Below, in pieces: positions 5,028-7,645 of a stretch of 7,645 nt of DNA (the stretch's first letter is position 1; the number at the start of each line of letters is the position of its first letter). The stretch covers positions 1 to 7,645 of the forward strand of contig CBDUUP010000222.1 in NCBI GenBank assembly GCA_965370435.1, in the 5' to 3' direction. Under the pieces are notes generated by a model. The model had not been told where the DNA came from and ran no database searches. It saw only the letters and a list, made by a program, of their open reading frames with translations. The DNA comes from CBDUUP01 sp965370435. GTDB taxonomy: Bacteria; Chloroflexota; Anaerolineae; Anaerolineales; UBA11579. A program made the translations under genes and the position numbers.

Positions 5028-6116
5028 GTGAACACCTTTGCCTTCATCATTCACCCCATCGATCCCCAGCGGGACGTGAGCCGGAAATACCCGCTGCTGG
5101 GCCGATTGCCGGGCTGGTTCATTGACTTCGGATGCCAATTCTTCCCCCCGGTATACCTTTCTGAGATCGAAGGCATCACCTCCGCCGCCACCGGCGAGCA
5201 GATCAAGGGCTGGTTGGTGGCCTGCCCATACACACCTGCTATGATGTTGGCGTTGCCAGAAAGTAAAGTTTACAATAAAATAATACAGACCGGGCGTCTG
5301 GCCCAGAAACTGGGCGCCGACATCCTGGGTCTGGGCGCCTTCACCGCCGTTGTCGGCGATGCAGGCCACACCATCGCCCAGAATCTGGACATACCCGTCA
5401 CCACCGGCGACTCCTATACCGTCACCATCGCGGTGCAGGCCCTTCGGAAGGCCGCCCAGGTGATGGAGATCCCCCTGGAGAGCGCCTCCGCCGCAGTGGT
5501 CGGCGCTACCGGCGCAATCGGAAGCATCTGCGCCGAATTCCTGGCGGACGACGTAGCTGAGTTATACTTAATAGGAAAACGTTTGTCCGCAGTAGAAGAA
5601 TTACGCGATAAAATACAGGCATCCGGCCCCCGGGCCGTCTTGCACGTAAGCGATACCATGGACGATTTACGAGAAGCGCAATTGATCTTGACCGTGACCA
5701 GCGACCTGCACGCCATCATCCACCCCGAACACCTGCGTCCGGGCAGCGTGGTCTGCGACGTGGCCCGCCCCCGCGACGTTTCCCACCGGGTGGCCGCCAC
5801 CCGCGACGACGTGTTGGTGATAGACGGCGGCATGGTCGAAGTTCCCGGCCCGGTAGACTTCCATTTCGACTTCGGATTCCCGTCCGGGAAAGCATACGCC
5901 TGCATGGCCGAGACCATGGCTCTGGCCCTGGAAGGCCGTTTTGAGAACTACACCCTGGGTAAAAACATCACCCGGAGACAAGTAGAAGAGATCACAACCT
6001 TGGCTGAAAAGCATGGCTTTCAGTTGAGTGGCTTTCGCTCATTTGAAAAGGCCGTCAGCGCCGAACACATCGAAACCGTTCGGCAGCGGGCCAGAGCGAG
6101 AGGAAGGATTTCATAA
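5028..6116 (+). CDS. Long-chain acyl-ACP reductase-like (AAR-type) NADPH-dependent oxidoreductase
   Basis: This 362-residue protein resembles cyanobacterial fatty acyl-ACP reductase, which reduces long-chain acyl-ACP to fatty aldehyde with NADPH. From memory of that family, these pieces match: RDVSRK near the N-terminus (15-20), LGLGAFTAVV (101-110), TTGDSYT (125-131), the Rossmann motif AAVVGATGAIGS (155-166), DVARPRDV and DGGMVEVPG (244-274), and the active-site context AYACMAETMALALEG (289-303), with Cys292 as the likely thioester nucleophile. KHGFQL near residue 328 corresponds to the usual end of the cyanobacterial proteins, and a basic extension of about 25 residues follows. The start is GTG at 5028, because TAA at 5016-5018 closes the frame upstream. 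The response regulator follows after 19 bp. No aldehyde-deformylating oxygenase is in the window, so the aldehyde would go elsewhere, for example to alcohol or wax ester. Automatic annotation may call it shikimate dehydrogenase-like, which the active-site Cys argues against. Substrate is inferred. Confidence 0.8.
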   Translation: MNTFAFIIHPIDPQRDVSRKYPLLGRLPGWFIDFGCQFFPPVYLSEIEGITSAATGEQIKGWLVACPYTPAMMLALPESKVYNKIIQTGRLAQKLGADILGLGAFTAVVGDAGHTIAQNLDIPVTTGDSYTVTIAVQALRKAAQVMEIPLESASAAVVGATGAIGSICAEFLADDVAELYLIGKRLSAVEELRDKIQASGPRAVLHVSDTMDDLREAQLILTVTSDLHAIIHPEHLRPGSVVCDVARPRDVSHRVAATRDDVLVIDGGMVEVPGPVDFHFDFGFPSGKAYACMAETMALALEGRFENYTLGKNITRRQVEEITTLAEKHGFQLSGFRSFEKAVSAEHIETVRQRARARGRIS

Positions 6117-6123
6117 CTATGTT

Positions 6124-6130
6124 TTGGAGG
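6124..6130 (+). promoter_or_regulatory. Strong ribosome binding site deciding the response regulator start
   Basis: TTGGAGG lies 5 nt before the ATG at 6136. The frame is open further upstream into the reductase gene, but this site and the start of the receiver domain at residue 4 fix the start. It is the best Shine-Dalgarno sequence in the window. Confidence 0.8.
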
Positions 6131-6135
6131 TTGTT

Positions 6136-7029
<894 letters not shown>

Positions 7030-7040
7030 CCGGCCAACCC

Positions 7041-7075
7041 CCGCCGGAGGGCTTTCCCCGCCCCCGAACCGGCGG
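7041..7075 (+). promoter_or_regulatory. Inverted repeat that could occlude the ribosome binding site of the sensor gene
   Basis: CCGCCGG (7041-7047) is exactly complementary to CCGGCGG (7069-7075), with a 21-nt loop. The right arm contains GGCGG, the only Shine-Dalgarno-like sequence 8 nt before the ATG at 7084. In GC-rich DNA a 7-bp inverted repeat can arise by chance. There is no T-run after it, so it is not a standard terminator. Confidence 0.25.
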
Positions 7076-7083
7076 CAACTGCT

Positions 7084-7645
7084 ATGGAAAATATCGCAAC
7101 CGGAACCGTCATCATCTTGATAGCCGCAGGATTCATCATCCTGGTGTTTATCATTTTGCGCGTGGTGCCCCGGCTGCGTCCCTCCAAATCCCTCAACGCT
7201 CCCCTGGCAGGCTCCCCCTTCGCCAACCTTCCCATCCCCGCCCACCAGCACGCCACCCTGCTCATCCAGCCGGGCGGACGAGTCATCTACGCCAACCCCC
7301 AGGCCAACGAAATGTTCCGCACCCCCGAGGACGAACACCCCAACCTGGAACGCCTGGCCCGAGGGGCGCGCCCCTCCGACACCTTCCTGGGCCTCTGCGT
7401 CAAGCCCGGCCAGGCCAGCTTCACCGTTTTCGGCGTTCAGGTAGAAGGCGCCTCCTACCTCATCCCCCATGAAGAGGGACAGGTCATCCTGGTGACGGTG
7501 CGGCTGCCCCAAGAAAAAGAAACTACCCAGCCCGCCGCCAGCGCGCTCTCCGGGAATACGATGGACATCCTGGCCGAGATGAGCCAGGCCATGATCGCCA
7601 GCCTCGATCTGGAAGCCACCCTCCAGACCATTCTGGAAAGTGTTG
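7084..7645 (+). CDS. Membrane-anchored PAS/GAF sensor protein, 3' partial
   Basis: The frame is open from ATG 7084 to the window end, giving 187 residues. Residues 6-28 form one hydrophobic transmembrane segment (VIILIAAGFIILVFII), followed by the positive residues RVVPRLRPSK, which predicts a cytoplasmic body. Residues about 55-141 look like a PAS domain: ATLLIQPGGRVIYANPQAN, a variable middle with NLERLARG, and strands ending in GQVILVTVRLP. A short Ala/Ser/Thr linker leads to ILAEMSQAMIASLDLEATLQ, which is the typical helix before a GAF domain. In comparable proteins a GAF domain is followed by a histidine kinase or another signalling output, but that part is beyond the window. It follows the response regulator by 54 bp and may be its partner. 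The ATG is supported by GGCGG 8 nt upstream. The output type is unknown. Confidence 0.8.
   Translation, partial: MENIATGTVIILIAAGFIILVFIILRVVPRLRPSKSLNAPLAGSPFANLPIPAHQHATLLIQPGGRVIYANPQANEMFRTPEDEHPNLERLARGARPSDTFLGLCVKPGQASFTVFGVQVEGASYLIPHEEGQVILVTVRLPQEKETTQPAASALSGNTMDILAEMSQAMIASLDLEATLQTILESV

Noticed and set aside
6028..6135. Longer N-terminus for the response regulator
   Set aside because: The extension overlaps the acyl reductase gene, and the receiver domain begins right after ATG 6136, which has a strong ribosome binding site.

Overview
The window looks like a piece of a Chloroflexota genome, most likely of the Anaerolineae type. This is inferred from gene content and style rather than a marker gene. 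The pointers are a GC-rich coding bias, a lipoprotein with a long Thr/Pro linker leading into WD40 blades, a CvnD-type small GTPase next to a winged-helix protein, a stand-alone V4R protein, and PAS/GAF signalling genes. All convincing genes lie on the + strand. There is no tRNA, rRNA, CRISPR array, transposase or phage gene.

Region 1 (1-3582) is a tightly packed, probably cotranscribed set. It holds the 3' end of a winged-helix (DUF4388-like) protein, a CvnD/MglA-related small GTPase, an alpha/beta hydrolase, a V4R-domain protein whose ATG overlaps the hydrolase stop codon, and a protein with a left-handed beta-helix behind an unassigned N-terminal half. The first two genes recall the actinobacterial conservons, where a small winged-helix protein sits beside a CvnD GTPase. 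The GTPase and V4R pairing is of interest because V4R has been proposed as the ancestor of the TRAPP subunit Bet3, which acts on Rab GTPases in eukaryotes.

Region 2 (3583-5027) holds one stand-alone gene, a secreted lipoprotein with a seven-bladed WD40 propeller. It is AT-richer than its neighbours and is flanked by spacers. The downstream spacer of about 250 bp carries a degenerate tandem repeat of TCTCTGCGT/TCTCCGCGT type, a possible weak terminator, a nine-C run, and an extended -10 box placed so that the next gene would be leaderless.

Region 3 (5028-7645) holds a second likely operon. It begins with a homologue of cyanobacterial long-chain acyl-ACP reductase that keeps the NADPH-binding glycine motif and the active-site cysteine context. 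Next comes a response regulator with a degenerate GGDEF output domain, and then the start of a membrane-anchored PAS-GAF sensor that runs off the window.

Taken together, the window combines GTPase and phosphorelay signalling with genes for acyl or hydrophobic-molecule chemistry (hydrolase, V4R, acyl-ACP reductase-like). A lipid- or aldehyde-linked signalling or surface-organisation role is an inference from this co-location and is not shown by the sequence.
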